NCBI RefSeq assembly: GCF_900111315.1
Contig: NZ_FOGU01000006.1
Coordinates: 1-64,000 of the forward strand
Source: Tranquillimonas rosea
GTDB lineage: Bacteria; Pseudomonadota; Alphaproteobacteria; Rhodobacterales; Rhodobacteraceae
Direction: 5' to 3'
Length of the DNA: 64,000 bases
The position numbers and the translations under genes are program-made. The notes under the pieces are model-generated. The model saw only the letters and a list, made by a program, of their open reading frames with translations. It did no database searches and was not told the DNA's origin. Position 1 is the first letter of the stretch; the number at the start of each line of letters is the position of its first letter. Positions 8,682 to 19,588 of this stretch are shown piece by piece.

Positions 8682-9875
8682 ATGCCGCGCGCCTTTCTCG
8701 TCGTGCTCGATTCCGTCGGTTGCGGCGGCGCCCCCGATGCCGCCGCGTTCGGCGATGCCGGTGCGAACACGCTGGCCCACATCGCAGAGACCTGCGCCGC
8801 AGGACGCGCCGACGAGGGCCGCGAGGGGCCCCTGTCGCTGCCGAACATGGATGCGCTGGGTCTGGGCCGCGCGATCGAGCTGGCCTCGGGCGTGACCGCG
8901 CCGGGCCTCGGCGTCGCGCCCACGGGCCGGTGGGGCGCCGCGACCGAGGTTTCCCCCGGCAAGGACACGCCGTCGGGCCACTGGGAACTGGCGGGTGTGC
9001 CGGTGCCGTGGGACTGGACCTATTTCCCCGACACCCATCCCGCGTTCCCGCCGGAGGTGCGCGAGGCGGTCTGCACGGCGGCGGGCACCGACGGCATCCT
9101 GGGCGACTGCCACGCCTCGGGCACCGAGATCATCGAGCGGCTCGGGACCGAGCACGTCCGCACCGGCTGGCCGATCTGCTATACCTCGGCCGACAGCGTG
9201 TTCCAGATCGCCGCGCACGAAGAGACGTTCGGGCTCGAGCGCCTGCTGCGGCTCTGCCAGGATCTCGCGCCGCTCCTGCACGGGATGCGCGTGGGACGGG
9301 TGATCGCGCGGCCCTTCGTGGGGGACGAGGGCAGCTATCGCCGCACGTCGAACCGCAGGGATTTCGCCATCGCGCCGCCGTCGCCCACGCTGTGCGACTG
9401 GGCGCAGGTCGCCGGACGGCAGGTCAACGCGATCGGCAAGATCGGCGACATCTTCTCGATGCGGGGCATCGACACCGTGGCCAAGGGGACCGATGCCGAG
9501 CTGATGGAGGCCCTGCAGGCCCGCGTGACCGACGCCGACGAAGGCAGCCTGACCTTCGCCAACTTCGTCGAGTTCGACACCAACTGGGGCCACCGGCGCG
9601 ATCCGACGGGCTATGCCCGGCAGCTCGAATGGTTCGACGCGCAACTGCCCCGCGTGATGGCGGGTCTGCAGCCCGGCGACCTGCTGCTGCTGACGGCCGA
9701 TCACGGTAACGATCCGACCTACCGCGGCACCGAGCATACCCGCGAGAGGGTGCCGGTGCTGATGCACGGCGTGGCGCCGGGGGCGGTGGGTCTCTGCGCC
9801 TTTGCCGATGTCGCCGCGACGGTGGCAGACCACCTGGGTCTCGATCCGGCCGGGCCGGGGCGGAGCCTGCTATGA
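8682..9875 (+). CDS. deoB: Phosphopentomutase
   Basis: A 397-residue alkaline phosphatase-superfamily enzyme that moves phosphate between C1 and C5 of ribose and deoxyribose. Metal-site motifs are DSVGCGG at residues 9-15, [10 protein letters not shown] around 93 and [18 protein letters not shown] near 343-360. The length is at the expected value for bacterial DeoB. It follows deoA by three bases and overlaps add by four (ATGA). It turns the sugar phosphate made by DeoA into the form that aldolase DeoC can cleave; no deoC is present in the window. Confidence 0.94.
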   Translation: MPRAFLVVLDSVGCGGAPDAAAFGDAGANTLAHIAETCAAGRADEGREGPLSLPNMDALGLGRAIELASGVTAPGLGVAPTGRWGAATEVSPGKDTPSGHWELAGVPVPWDWTYFPDTHPAFPPEVREAVCTAAGTDGILGDCHASGTEIIERLGTEHVRTGWPICYTSADSVFQIAAHEETFGLERLLRLCQDLAPLLHGMRVGRVIARPFVGDEGSYRRTSNRRDFAIAPPSPTLCDWAQVAGRQVNAIGKIGDIFSMRGIDTVAKGTDAELMEALQARVTDADEGSLTFANFVEFDTNWGHRRDPTGYARQLEWFDAQLPRVMAGLQPGDLLLLTADHGNDPTYRGTEHTRERVPVLMHGVAPGAVGLCAFADVAATVADHLGLDPAGPGRSLL

Positions 9876-10864
9876 GCCTCGCCGAACGTCCGAAGCTGGA
9901 ACTGCACCTGCATCTCGAAGGGGCGGCGCCGCCCGGCCTGATCCGCGACATGGCGCGCGAGAAGCGTGTCGATCTCTCGGGCGTGTTCGACGCGCGCGGG
10001 CACTACCATTACGACGATTTTCTCGGGTTCCTCAGGCTCTACGAGGCCGTGGTGTCGGTGCTGAGAACGCCGGAGGATTTCCGGCGCCTCACCCGCGCGG
10101 TGCTGGCGGAAAGCGCGGCCAACGGGGTGATCTATACCGAGGCGTTCCTGTCGCCGGATTTCTGCGGCGGGCGCGACCTGTCGGCGTGGCGCGACTACCT
10201 CGCCGCCATCCGGGACGCCGCGGACGAGGCCGAGCGGCAGGATGGCATCGTGATGCGCGGCATCGTGACCTGTATTCGGCATTTCGGCCCCGACGCCGCC
10301 CGCCAGACGGCGCGCTGCGCCGCCGAGACGGCGGATGACTGGCTGACCGGTTTTGGAATCGCCGGCGACGAGAACGCCTATCGCCCCGGCGATTTCGCCT
10401 GGGCTTTCGATTGCGCGCGGGAGGCCGGGCTGCGGCTGACGGCCCATGCCGGCGAGTGGGGCGGGGCGCAGAGCGTGCGCGAGGCGCTGGCCGATCTCCG
10501 GGTCGCCCGGATCGGCCACGGCGTCCACGCGATCGAGGATCCCGCGTTGGTCGAGCGTCTGGCCGAGGACGGGGTCACGCTGGAGGTGTGTCCGGGCTCG
10601 AACGTGGCGCTCGGCGTCTACCGCGACTGGCGCCGCCATCCGATCGAAGCGTTGCGCGCGAAGGGCGTGAAGGTCACCGTTTCGACCGACGATCCGCCGT
10701 TTTTCCACACCTCGATGCGGCACGAATACGACCGGCTGGCGGAGACCTTCGACTGGGACGAGACCGTGTTCGCCGAGGTCGAGCGTAACGCGGCGCAGGC
10801 GGCGTTCTGCGACGAGGCGACCCGCACGGCGCTGATGAAGCGGATTTCGGACGGCGGGGACTAG
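9872..10864 (+). CDS. add: Adenosine deaminase
   Basis: A 330-residue TIM-barrel zinc hydrolase that converts adenosine and deoxyadenosine to the inosine forms. Zinc ligands H12 and H14 are in LHLHLEGA. The HAGEWGG motif (about residue 193) supplies the third His and the Glu, and VSTDDPPFF (about 271) holds the catalytic Asp pair. The start overlaps the deoB stop as ATGA. It is the last salvage gene here; in related genomes upp often follows, but here a small secreted protein with its own start region comes next. Confidence 0.93.
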   Translation: MSLAERPKLELHLHLEGAAPPGLIRDMAREKRVDLSGVFDARGHYHYDDFLGFLRLYEAVVSVLRTPEDFRRLTRAVLAESAANGVIYTEAFLSPDFCGGRDLSAWRDYLAAIRDAADEAERQDGIVMRGIVTCIRHFGPDAARQTARCAAETADDWLTGFGIAGDENAYRPGDFAWAFDCAREAGLRLTAHAGEWGGAQSVREALADLRVARIGHGVHAIEDPALVERLAEDGVTLEVCPGSNVALGVYRDWRRHPIEALRAKGVKVTVSTDDPPFFHTSMRHEYDRLAETFDWDETVFAEVERNAAQAAFCDEATRTALMKRISDGGD

Positions 10865-10955
10865 GCAGGCGCCCGGCTCCGCCCTTTGGCCAACGTGACG
10901 GGCAGTGTGTATCGGCGCTAGGATGCCGCGGTATTCTCTCTCGAGGAATTGCACG

Positions 10956-11360
10956 ATGCGTATTGCCCTTCTCCTGGCGCTGGGATGCGCCACGCCCGCC
11001 GCCGCCGATGTCTGGACGTTCGAGACCCCGTCGGAGAACATCCAGTGCGTCGTCGGCATGGGCCACGACAGCTCGGACCTCGAATGTACCATCATCGAGC
11101 GGCACGGCCCCCCGGCCGCGGCCCGGCCGGCCGGGTGCACCAGTGATTGGGGACACACGTTCCTCATGTACGACCGGGGGCCGGTGCGGATGAGTTGCGC
11201 GCCGGTGAACGCCGGTCGCGGCGGGTTCGACCGGGCGGATTACGGCGTGACGGGGGAGTTCGGCGGCTTCACCTGCCACTCGTCCCGGGAGGGGCTGGAA
11301 TGCCGCAACCTCGACGGCCACGGCTTCTTTCTCTCGCGCGCCCGGCAGACCGTGTTCTGA
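10956..11360 (+). CDS. Small secreted Cys-containing protein (DUF6636-like)
   Basis: A 134-residue protein with a Sec signal peptide (MRIALLLALGCATPAAA, cleavage before DVWTF). The mature part has the pattern F.TPS.NIQC near its start, followed by DLEC, GCTSDWG, MSCAP, FTCHSS and LECRN, giving six cysteines that probably form disulfides. The TPS.NI.C start and C-terminal GHGFFLSR are typical of the DUF6636 family, which has no known function. GAGGAA precedes this ATG; an earlier in-frame start at 10905 would destroy the signal peptide. It ends 17 bases before a strong hairpin. Confidence 0.7.
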   Translation: MRIALLLALGCATPAAADVWTFETPSENIQCVVGMGHDSSDLECTIIERHGPPAAARPAGCTSDWGHTFLMYDRGPVRMSCAPVNAGRGGFDRADYGVTGEFGGFTCHSSREGLECRNLDGHGFFLSRARQTVF

Positions 11361-11377
11361 GGGCATGACCCGCGCAT

Positions 11378-11409
11378 GAAAAAGCCCCCGCGCCGGGCGC
11401 GGGGGCTTC
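11378..11409 (-). terminator. Intrinsic terminator of the proVWX operon
   Basis: AAGCCCCCGCGCC and GGCGCGGGGGCTT form a near-perfect stem (11382-11409). On the minus strand the stem is followed at once by TTTTT, so it terminates transcription coming from proX. It also lies just past the plus-strand gene ending at 11360 and may serve both directions. Confidence 0.8.
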
Positions 11410-11447
11410 GGATGACTTCTTTCGGGCCGCTCGGGCCCGGAGCAGTC

Positions 11448-12488
11448 TTACTGCTCGGCGGCGCTGCGCGCGGCCTCGAGCCAGCCGTCGACGGTGTCGC
11501 GGTTGTTCTCGATCCAGGTCGCGGCGTGCTGCTCGATGTCGGACGGCTCGTTCTCGCCGTCATACATCTTGGCGTTCTGCTCGAACACGTCCTCGAGCGG
11601 CACCGAGGCCTCTTCGAGAAGCGCGCGCGCGGCCGGGTTCGCCTCGAGGAACTCGGTATTGGCGACCGGCACGATGTCGTTGGCCGGGAAGCCCAGCGTG
11701 CACGGATCGGCAACGCAGCCTTCCACGCCGTCCATCGTCGCGGCGTCCTCGAGATCGGCCATGTCTTCCGGCAGGTCGACCTCGGGCACCTCGATCCACA
11801 TCACGTCTTCACCCGGCTTCAGGACGTTGACGGTCCAGTTCGGGGTCCAGGTGTAGAAGAAGATCGGGTTGCCCTGTTCCTCGGCGGCGACGGCGTCGGC
11901 CATCGAGGCGGAATAGCCGGCCTTCACGAGGTTGATGTGATCCTCGAGACCGTAGGCTTCCATGTGGTGGCTGATGTTGACCTCGCAGCCCCAACCCGGC
12001 GGGCAGGCTACCATGTCGGCCTTGCCGTCGCCGTTGCGGTCGAAGGCTTCCTTGACCTCGTCACGCTTGAAGTCCTCGAGCGACTGGATGTCGAACTCTT
12101 CCTGCGCGTCAGCCGACACGAGGTAGCCTTCCAGCGCGCCGCCCTCGGCCACGGTGCCGACCTTTTCGGCGCCGTTCTGGAAGGTGGACTCGTAGGTGTT
12201 GTGCAGCGGGAACCAGCCATCGACCCACAGGTCCTGATCGCCCTGGGCGACGGCCTGGTAGAAGATCGGGTTGTCGAGCGCGACCGGGCCCTCGACGGAA
12301 TAGCCGAGCTCTTCGAGCGCCTGCTTGTAGATCTGCGTGTAGAAGTAGCCGGTGTCCCAGGTGGGCTGCGCCATCTGGATCGTCGTTCCCTCACCGGGCT
12401 GCGAGTCCTGCGCGAAGGCGGGCACGGTCATCAGCGCGGCCAGGGCGGTCGCGCCGGACAGCTTGGTGAATAGGTTCGGAGCGGTCAT
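11448..12488 (-). CDS. proX: Glycine betaine/proline ABC transporter, substrate-binding protein
   Basis: A 346-residue periplasmic binding protein. The signal peptide ends at PAFAQ, with the mature protein at DSQPGEG. The segment FDRNGDGKAD then CPPGWGCE and the FFYTWTPNW aromatic stretch are hallmarks of E. coli-type ProX, whose Trp residues box the betaine ammonium group. The start at 12488 is chosen because GGGAGAC lies 6 bases before it; a further in-frame ATG at 12509 lacks one. It is the last gene of proV-proW-proX and is followed by the terminator at 11378-11409. It should scavenge osmoprotectants. Confidence 0.92.
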   Translation of the reverse strand: MTAPNLFTKLSGATALAALMTVPAFAQDSQPGEGTTIQMAQPTWDTGYFYTQIYKQALEELGYSVEGPVALDNPIFYQAVAQGDQDLWVDGWFPLHNTYESTFQNGAEKVGTVAEGGALEGYLVSADAQEEFDIQSLEDFKRDEVKEAFDRNGDGKADMVACPPGWGCEVNISHHMEAYGLEDHINLVKAGYSASMADAVAAEEQGNPIFFYTWTPNWTVNVLKPGEDVMWIEVPEVDLPEDMADLEDAATMDGVEGCVADPCTLGFPANDIVPVANTEFLEANPAARALLEEASVPLEDVFEQNAKMYDGENEPSDIEQHAATWIENNRDTVDGWLEAARSAAEQ

Positions 12489-12587
12489 GTTTCGTCTCCC
12501 GTTTATCATTGTCTTCTCCGGTCCTCATGACGCGGAGAGGCGAGGCGACGGCCCCTGGGGGCCATCGCGGCGACAGGTCCGGGGCCG

Positions 12588-13520
12588 TCAGGCCGCCTGC
12601 TTGTCGGCGGCCGGCCTTGCCGGCTTTCCGGAACTGAAGAGGGATCGCAGGATGCCGGTCAGCGAAGGCGAGGTGCTGCTGCGCCGCTCGGCGAAGGACT
12701 GCGTGATGCGGTCCAGGATGATCGCCAGGATCACGATGCCGATGCCACCCTCGGTCGCGAGCCCCACGTCGAGCCGGCCGAGACCGGTGTTGACGGTCAG
12801 GCCCAGGCCGCCGGCGCCGATCAGCGCCGCGATGACGGCCATCGAAAGCGACATCATCAGCGTCTGGTTCAGGCCGGCCATGATGGTGCGCATGGCGAGC
12901 GGGATCTGGACCTCCCACAGCACCTGACGCGGGGTCGAGCCGAAGGCGTAGGACGCCTCGACCAGATCCTCCCGCACGCTACGGATGCCCAGGTTCGTCA
13001 GGCGGGTGATCGGCGGCAATGCGAAGATGAACGTGGCGATCACGCCCGGCACGGTGCCGACGCCGAACAGCATCACGATCGGCACGAGGTAGACGAAGGG
13101 CGGGATCGTCTGCATCACGTCGAGGACCGGGCGCAGCACCTTGAGGAACCGGTCGCTGCGCGCGGCCATGACCCCCAGCGGCACGCCGAAGAGCGCGCAG
13201 AAGAAGACGGCCGTCGTCACCATCGCCAGTGTCGTCATCGTCTCGGACCACACCCCGATCAGGTCGAGGAAGATCAGCGACACGATGCTGAAGATCGCCA
13301 GCCCGCGTCCCGCGGCCCGCCAGGCGATCGCCACCAGCACGACGGTGAACACCACCATCGGCACGAAGTTCAGAAAGCCGTCCAGCCCGTCGAGCACCCA
13401 CTCGACGGGGATGCGGATCGACTGGAACACCGGCCGGAAGTTCGGAACGAGCCAGTCCTTGACGGCGAAATCGACCCAGTCGCCGAACGGCATTTCATAG
13501 ATGTCGGAGGGGCTCCACAT
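12588..13520 (-). CDS. proW: Glycine betaine/proline ABC transporter permease
   Basis: A 310-residue inner-membrane permease with a long N-terminal soluble stretch (MWSPSDIYEMPFGDWVDFAV) and then about six to seven membrane segments. The BPD-transporter EAA loop is visible in EASYAFGSTPRQVLWEVQIPL around residue 205, which contacts ProV. The gap to proX is 99 bases, so proX may have some independent control. It overlaps nothing and follows proV by 37 bases. Confidence 0.92.
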   Translation of the reverse strand: MWSPSDIYEMPFGDWVDFAVKDWLVPNFRPVFQSIRIPVEWVLDGLDGFLNFVPMVVFTVVLVAIAWRAAGRGLAIFSIVSLIFLDLIGVWSETMTTLAMVTTAVFFCALFGVPLGVMAARSDRFLKVLRPVLDVMQTIPPFVYLVPIVMLFGVGTVPGVIATFIFALPPITRLTNLGIRSVREDLVEASYAFGSTPRQVLWEVQIPLAMRTIMAGLNQTLMMSLSMAVIAALIGAGGLGLTVNTGLGRLDVGLATEGGIGIVILAIILDRITQSFAERRSSTSPSLTGILRSLFSSGKPARPAADKQAA

Positions 13521-13557
13521 GTTCAGAATCCTCCGTTTGCGTTGTTTTCGGTCATGC

Positions 13558-14769
13558 TCATGCCGCGGTCATCCTGTCTCCGGCCTCGGCGGCCGCTTCC
13601 TCGCCGCGCACCAGCTGGGCGAATACCTCGCTCGGGCGGACGACGCCGACGAACGCGTCGCCGTCCATCACCGCGATCGGCATGCCGGCGCTGGCGGCCT
13701 CGTAGATTTCATGGAGGTACGCCTCGCCCTGGACGGCGGCGTAGTCGCGGTTCAGGACCGGGTCGATCGTCGTCTCGCCGTTGCGCAGCGCCGGGGCGGC
13801 CTCGCGATAGCTGAGAACGCCCGCGATCTTGTCTCCTTCGGTGATGAACAGCGCGTCCCGCTCCAGCTTTTCCATCCGCTCGACCGCGTCGGCCAGCGAA
13901 TCCTGCAGCGTGAGCGAGCGGGGCTCGTTCGCGATCGTCTTGACCTTGAACACCCGCGAGCGGTCGATGTCCTGGGTGAAGGCGGCGACATAGTCGTCGG
14001 CGGGCTCGCCCACGATTTCCTGGGCCGTGCCGACCTGCACGAACCGGCCGTCCTTCATGATGGCGATCTTGTCGCCCAGGATCAGCGCCTCGTTCAGGTC
14101 GTGGGTGATGAAGATGATGGTCTTCTTCAGGCTGCGCTGCAGCTGCAGGAGCTCGTCCTGCATGTCGCGGCGGATCAGCGGGTCCAGCGCCGAAAAGGGC
14201 TCGTCCATCAGCAGGATCTCGGATTCCGCGCAGAGACCGCGGGCCAGGCCGACCCGCTGCTGCATCCCGCCCGACAGCTCGTCGGGGTAGCTGTCGGCAT
14301 AGGCGCCGAGACCGACCTGGTCGAGCGCGTTCTGAGCCTTCTCGCGGCGCTCGGATGCGCCGACACCCTTGACCTTCAGCCCGTAGGCCGCGTTCTCGCC
14401 CACCGTGCGGTGCGGGAACAGCGCGAAGTGCTGGAAGACCATCGAGATCTTGTCGCGGCGCACCTTGCGCAGGTCTTCGCCCGAGCACGAGGCGACGTCG
14501 GTATCGTCCACCATGATGCTGCCCGACGTGGGAGGGATCAGCCCGTTGAGCATTCGCACCAGTGTCGACTTGCCCGAGCCGGACAGGCCCATGACAACGA
14601 AGATCTGGCCTTCATCGACTTCGAAACTGGCATCGTGGACGCCGACGGTCTGGCCGGTGCTTTCGAAGATTTCATCCTTGGTCTTGCCCTGCTCGACAAG
14701 GTCGAGGGCGGTTTCGGGAGAGCTCCCGAAGACCTTGTAGACGTTCTTTGCTGTGAGTTTGGCTGACAT
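13558..14769 (-). CDS. proV: Glycine betaine/proline ABC transporter ATPase with CBS domains
   Basis: A 403-residue ATPase. The Walker A motif is GLSGSGKST near residue 62, the ABC signature is LSGGMQQRVGLAR near 167, and Walker B is ILLMDEPFSALD near 185. The C-terminal third (about 285-395) carries a CBS-domain pair, the osmosensing module of this transporter class. The start at 14769 (MSAKLTAKNVYKVFG) matches the family N-terminus and has AGGGG in front; a longer in-frame reading adds unrelated sequence. It is first in the operon, with a 445-base upstream gap carrying inverted repeats. Confidence 0.93.
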   Translation of the reverse strand: MSAKLTAKNVYKVFGSSPETALDLVEQGKTKDEIFESTGQTVGVHDASFEVDEGQIFVVMGLSGSGKSTLVRMLNGLIPPTSGSIMVDDTDVASCSGEDLRKVRRDKISMVFQHFALFPHRTVGENAAYGLKVKGVGASERREKAQNALDQVGLGAYADSYPDELSGGMQQRVGLARGLCAESEILLMDEPFSALDPLIRRDMQDELLQLQRSLKKTIIFITHDLNEALILGDKIAIMKDGRFVQVGTAQEIVGEPADDYVAAFTQDIDRSRVFKVKTIANEPRSLTLQDSLADAVERMEKLERDALFITEGDKIAGVLSYREAAPALRNGETTIDPVLNRDYAAVQGEAYLHEIYEAASAGMPIAVMDGDAFVGVVRPSEVFAQLVRGEEAAAEAGDRMTAA

Positions 14770-15164
14770 GAACCCCTGTGATTGCTGGCGCCCGTCCAGC
14801 GCTTCGGCGGTCAGACGCACACGTCGTTGATCTTTCGTCTTACAAAGGGTTGTCGGGCGGATGGTCAAGCGAAGATCGGTGACGAACCCGGCTTGCCGTC
14901 CGAGACGGGGTGGTAAAAAAAGTTTTCTATCAAGTACTTACATAGAGGAACGGTTTTTCCTCACGCGTTCCGAGATTCTTCGGGATTCTACTGTCTGATT
15001 CTGTCACAGGACATTCCGCCGGCAGATTTCAGCCGATGTGTCGCGGCAGCAGACCCTTGCGGTGGCGGGCCGTTGCAGATCGGCCGGGGGCCGCACGCTC
15101 GGGCGAACGGTTGGCCCGAGGCGCTCCGCGTCAGGTGTGATATGTTTTCGTGAAATCGAAATCG
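14770..15164 (-). promoter_or_regulatory. Upstream region of proVWX with inverted repeats; no gene seen
   Basis: No convincing ORF was found in this gap. An A/T-richer patch at 14913-14960 stands out from the G+C-rich surroundings. It holds AAGTACTT (14932-14939, a perfect palindrome) and GAGGAA-N6-TTCCTC (14945-14962, perfect inverted repeat). Further out, GATTC recurs three times between 14970 and 15002. These are candidate operator or promoter sites of the osmoprotectant operon; which protein binds is unknown. Confidence 0.45.
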
Positions 15165-15192
15165 GCGGGCGGGCCGAAGGGTGGCCCGCCCG
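15165..15192 (-). terminator. Terminator-like hairpin after the fasciclin gene
   Basis: CGGGCGGGCC at 15165-15174 pairs with GGCCCGCCCG at 15183-15192 over an 8-base loop. On the minus strand it follows the fasciclin stop codon by 22 bases and leads into GATTTCGATTTC, only moderately T-rich. Confidence 0.6.
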
Positions 15193-15214
15193 TGGTGTCA
15201 GGTGCGCGGGCCGC

Positions 15215-15784
15215 TCAGCCGGCCTGTCCGGCCGGCAGCATCACGCGGTCGATCACGTGGACGACACCGTTGGACTGGTCGACATCCGCGGTGGTCACGG
15301 TGGCGACGCGGCCGTTCTCGTCCTCCAGTTTCAGCTCGCCGCCCTCCATGTAGGCCTGAAGCGTGCAGCCCCCGACCGTGGGCACCGCGTGACGGCCGCC
15401 GTCATCCTCGATCATGCCGGCGATGTCGCTGGAAAACGCTTCGGCCGAGACGACGTGGCAGCCCAGGATCTGCTGCAGCTGGGCCTGGTTCTCCTCCATC
15501 AGCAGGGCCTCGAGCGACGCGTCCCGGATCATCCCGAACGCGTCGTTCGTCGGGGCGAAGACGGTGAACGGTCCGGCGCCCATCAGCGTCTCGCCCATGC
15601 CGGCGGCCTGGACGGCCGAGACCAGCGTCGTGAGGTTGGGCGCGTTCGAGGCGTTCTCGGCGATGGTCATGTCCGCCATCATCTCGGCGCCGCCGACGGT
15701 GGGGTTGGCGGACATCGTGTCCTGCGCGGCCGCAACGGTGGCGGTGCCAGCGACGAGCGCGGCGAAAAGGGTGGTCTTGAGCAT
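15215..15784 (-). CDS. Secreted fasciclin (FAS1) domain protein
   Basis: A 189-residue protein with a signal peptide (cleavage after ATVAAA, before QDTMS). A single FAS1 domain spans roughly residues 48-187: the H1 box TVFAPTNDAF is near 93 and the H2-type ending is VVHVIDRVMLP. FAS1 domains mediate adhesion or surface interactions; in Roseobacters such proteins are exported and abundant. Two cysteines (GCHVVS, GGCTL) may form a disulfide. GGAGGA lies before the ATG. It stands alone with its own terminator-like hairpin. Confidence 0.88.
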   Translation of the reverse strand: MLKTTLFAALVAGTATVAAAQDTMSANPTVGGAEMMADMTIAENASNAPNLTTLVSAVQAAGMGETLMGAGPFTVFAPTNDAFGMIRDASLEALLMEENQAQLQQILGCHVVSAEAFSSDIAGMIEDDGGRHAVPTVGGCTLQAYMEGGELKLEDENGRVATVTTADVDQSNGVVHVIDRVMLPAGQAG

Positions 15785-15902
15785 GGAGTCCTCCGTGTTT
15801 CCAAACTCGGGGGCGGATGCCCGCCGATGCACGGAGACACGAGGGCCGCGGTGCAGGAGTTTCACGCGGACCGGATCTTTTCCGACCGCGCGGCGCCGAC
15901 GG

Positions 15903-16172
15903 TTACTTGAGCTGGCTGTCCTTTGACGCGCGGCGGTTGATGCCGACCCGGGCGGGCGTGCGGCCGTCACGCTCCTGCCGGCACTCGATGCAGAGCTTGA
16001 CGCCCGGAATGGCCGCGCGGCGGGCTTCGGGGATCGGCTCTTCGCATTCGGCGCAATGGGTCCGGCTTTCGCCGTGCGGGCCGGTCCGGGCCCGCATCCG
16101 CGCGAGCTCGTCCGCGATCGAGGCCTCGATCTGTTCGTTGACGGCACCGTCCTTTGACCAACCTCCGGCCAT
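15903..16172 (-). CDS. DksA/TraR-type C4 zinc-finger protein
   Basis: An 89-residue protein with a four-cysteine zinc finger CAECEEPIPEARRAAIPG...CIEC at about residues 40-64, the signature of the DksA/TraR family. The long N-terminal coiled coil of true DksA is reduced to a short helix (NEQIEASIADELARMRAR), so it resembles the small TraR/YbiI-like members that contact RNA polymerase. The exact role is unknown. Its start (MAGGWSKDGAV) follows GGAGGACAAGCC. It is divergent from the MFS gene at 16332. Confidence 0.85.
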   Translation of the reverse strand: MAGGWSKDGAVNEQIEASIADELARMRARTGPHGESRTHCAECEEPIPEARRAAIPGVKLCIECRQERDGRTPARVGINRRASKDSQLK

Positions 16173-16274
16173 GGCTTGTCCTCCGGCTCGGGAATGGGAG
16201 ACATGGTATCGAAGATAGGGGGCCGGGTGTGAGTACGGCAAGGGGTCGGCCGGGCGAGGCGGATTTGGTGGGCC

Positions 16275-16325
16275 GCGGGGGCGCTGCCCCCGCACCCCCG
16301 GGATATTTCTGGGCAGAAGAAGGGG
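16275..16325. repeat. Dispersed hairpin plus TATTTCTG element, copy A
   Basis: A perfect hairpin GCGGGGGC-gct-GCCCCCGC (16275-16293) is followed by ACCCCCGGG, then ATATTTCTGGGCAGAAGAAG. A second copy with the same layout lies at 59301-59353. From memory, elements with this CCCGGAGTATTT..AGAAGAAG look recur between genes across Rhodobacteraceae. It sits just upstream of the MFS gene start. Confidence 0.6.
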
Positions 16326-16331
16326 CGTAAG

Positions 16332-17555
<1,224 letters not shown>

Positions 17556-17565
17556 GCGGCGCGTG

Positions 17566-18216
17566 TCAGGCGACGTTGGTGCCCACGGGGCAGGTCACGC
17601 CGGTGCCGCCGATGCCGCAATAGCCCGCCGGGTTCTTGGCGAGGTACTGCTGGTGGTAATCCTCGGCAAAGTAGAAGGGCGGCGCGTCGACGATCTCGGT
17701 GGTGACGTCGCCATATCCTGCCGCTTTGAGGCGTGGTGCGAACTCGGCCATGGTCCGTTCCGCGGCGGCGCGCTGCGCGGCGTCGTGGACGTAGATGCCC
17801 GAGCGGTACTGCGTGCCCATGTCGTTGCCCTGGCGCATGCCCTGGGTCGGATCGTGGCCCTCCCAGAAGATCTTGAGGAGGTCCTCGTAGGACACTTTCG
17901 CCGGATCGTAGACCACGCGCACGACCTCGTTGTGGCCAGTGCGGCCGGTGCAGACCTCTTCGTAGGTGGGGTTCGGGGTGTAGCCGCCGGCATAGCCCAC
18001 GGCGGTGCTGTGGACGCCGGGCACTTGCCAGAACATCCGCTCGACGCCCCAGAAGCAGCCCATGCCGAAGATCGCGACCTCGTGGCCTTCGGGGATTTCG
18101 GCAAGCGGCGCGCCGTTGACGAAATGCGTGGTCGCGGTCGGGATCGGGTGGTCGCGGCCGGGCAGGGCCTCGTCGGGGGATACCATTTCGGGCGTCTTGC
18201 GCTGGAACATGAACAT
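17566..18216 (-). CDS. msrA: Peptide methionine (S)-S-oxide reductase
   Basis: A 216-residue cytoplasmic repair enzyme that reduces the S-epimer of methionine sulfoxide. The catalytic signature GCFWG is at residues 53-57 with the nucleophile C54. Near the C-terminus, [15 protein letters not shown] supplies the resolving cysteines. Length and the [21 protein letters not shown] block fit MsrA. GAGGAGAG precedes the ATG. It lies 55 bases downstream of the MFS gene at 18272 on the same strand, so co-transcription is possible. Confidence 0.94.
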   Translation of the reverse strand: MFMFQRKTPEMVSPDEALPGRDHPIPTATTHFVNGAPLAEIPEGHEVAIFGMGCFWGVERMFWQVPGVHSTAVGYAGGYTPNPTYEEVCTGRTGHNEVVRVVYDPAKVSYEDLLKIFWEGHDPTQGMRQGNDMGTQYRSGIYVHDAAQRAAAERTMAEFAPRLKAAGYGDVTTEIVDAPPFYFAEDYHQQYLAKNPAGYCGIGGTGVTCPVGTNVA

Positions 18217-18271
18217 CGCGCTCTCCTCGTCTGCGTGTTGCCACCGATATAGGTCCGGGGGCGCGTCTGCG

Positions 18272-19501
18272 CTACTCTGCGGGATGGGCGAGCGCGGCCT
18301 GGAACACGGTTTCGTGGCCCGGCGCGGGGTGACGCGGGATCATCAGCGCCAGCACCAGAGAGGCCAGCGCCATCGACGCGGCCAGCACGAAGACGCCGCC
18401 CGGACTGGTCACCCACAGATACCCCAGGAGCGCCGGCAGGAATACCGCGGCGATGTGGTTGATCGTGAAGGCGACGGCAGCGGTGGGGGCGATGTCGCCG
18501 GGATCTGCGATCTTCTGGAAATACGTCTTGAGCGCGAAGGCCAGGGTGAAGAACAGGTGATCCACCACGTAGAGCGTCGCCGCCAGCGCCACGCCCCAGC
18601 CGAAATAGTAGATGCCGCCATAGGCCAGGAACACAAGGGTCAGGCCGACATATTCGAAGATCAGGATGCGCCGCTCTCCGAACAGGCTCACGCCCTTTCC
18701 CATGAGCGGGGCGAAGGCGATGTTCGCGACGAAGTTGACGATGAACAGGGCGGTGACCTCATGCACGTCGAAGCCGAAGCGCTCGACCATCATGAAGGCG
18801 GCGAAGACCACGAAGATCTGCCGCCGGGCGCCGGACATGAACTGCAGCGCGTAATACAGCCAGTAGCGCCGGCGCAGGATCATGCGGGTCTGCTGGGGAT
18901 GCGGCGCCTCGTATTGCGGATACGCGAACAGGCAGAACAGCGCGATCGCCGCCGTCGCCCCGCCCGACACCAGGTAGACGGTGTTGTAGCTGAGATCGAA
19001 GGCCCGCCAGGTGGCCACCAGCAGCGCGTACGAGATCAGGGCCGCGGCCGAGCTGACCGCGACGATCCAGCCCAGCATCTGCGGCGCCCGCCGCTTGTCC
19101 AGCCATTGCAGTTGCAGCGATTGGCCGATCGTTTCGAAGTAGTGGAAGCCGATCGAGGACAGCATCGTGATCGTCAGGATGCCGGCGAGGCTGGGAAACC
19201 ACGCGGTCACCGCCGTGGTCACGCCCATCAGAAGCAGGCTGACGAGGCCCAGGACCTGTTCGCGCATCACCGCGATGAGGGCGATCACGCCGATGGCGAG
19301 AAAGCCCGGAACCTCGCGCACGGTGTGCAGCCAGCCGATCTCGACCCCGGTGAAATCCGCCGCCTCGACCACGAAGTTGTTCAGGAGCGCCGACCAGGTG
19401 GCGAAGGCGAGCGGCATCGCGAAGGCCGTGAGGAACAGCAGCGCCTCGGGTCGGCGCCAGCGGGGCTGGGTTCCCGCGTCTCTGAGCGGCACGATCTGCA
19501 T
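18272..19501 (-). CDS. MFS transporter
   Basis: A 409-residue polytopic protein with about twelve hydrophobic segments, starting [22 protein letters not shown]-like features include the central loop between helices 6 and 7 ([17 protein letters not shown]) and the [16 protein letters not shown] loop. It has no drug/sugar signature motif that reveals a substrate; it resembles uncharacterised alphaproteobacterial permeases. It shares no obvious similarity with the other MFS gene at 16332. It lies upstream of msrA and is divergent from the hypothetical gene at 19589. Confidence 0.78.
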   Translation of the reverse strand: MQIVPLRDAGTQPRWRRPEALLFLTAFAMPLAFATWSALLNNFVVEAADFTGVEIGWLHTVREVPGFLAIGVIALIAVMREQVLGLVSLLLMGVTTAVTAWFPSLAGILTITMLSSIGFHYFETIGQSLQLQWLDKRRAPQMLGWIVAVSSAAALISYALLVATWRAFDLSYNTVYLVSGGATAAIALFCLFAYPQYEAPHPQQTRMILRRRYWLYYALQFMSGARRQIFVVFAAFMMVERFGFDVHEVTALFIVNFVANIAFAPLMGKGVSLFGERRILIFEYVGLTLVFLAYGGIYYFGWGVALAATLYVVDHLFFTLAFALKTYFQKIADPGDIAPTAAVAFTINHIAAVFLPALLGYLWVTSPGGVFVLAASMALASLVLALMIPRHPAPGHETVFQAALAHPAE

Positions 19502-19588
19502 CCGCCCGGCCTTACGCCCGTGCCGCCAGTTTGGCGAGGGCTTTCCGCCCGCTTGCGTCGCGCCGGCGGGACGGTCTAGTGAGCGGCC

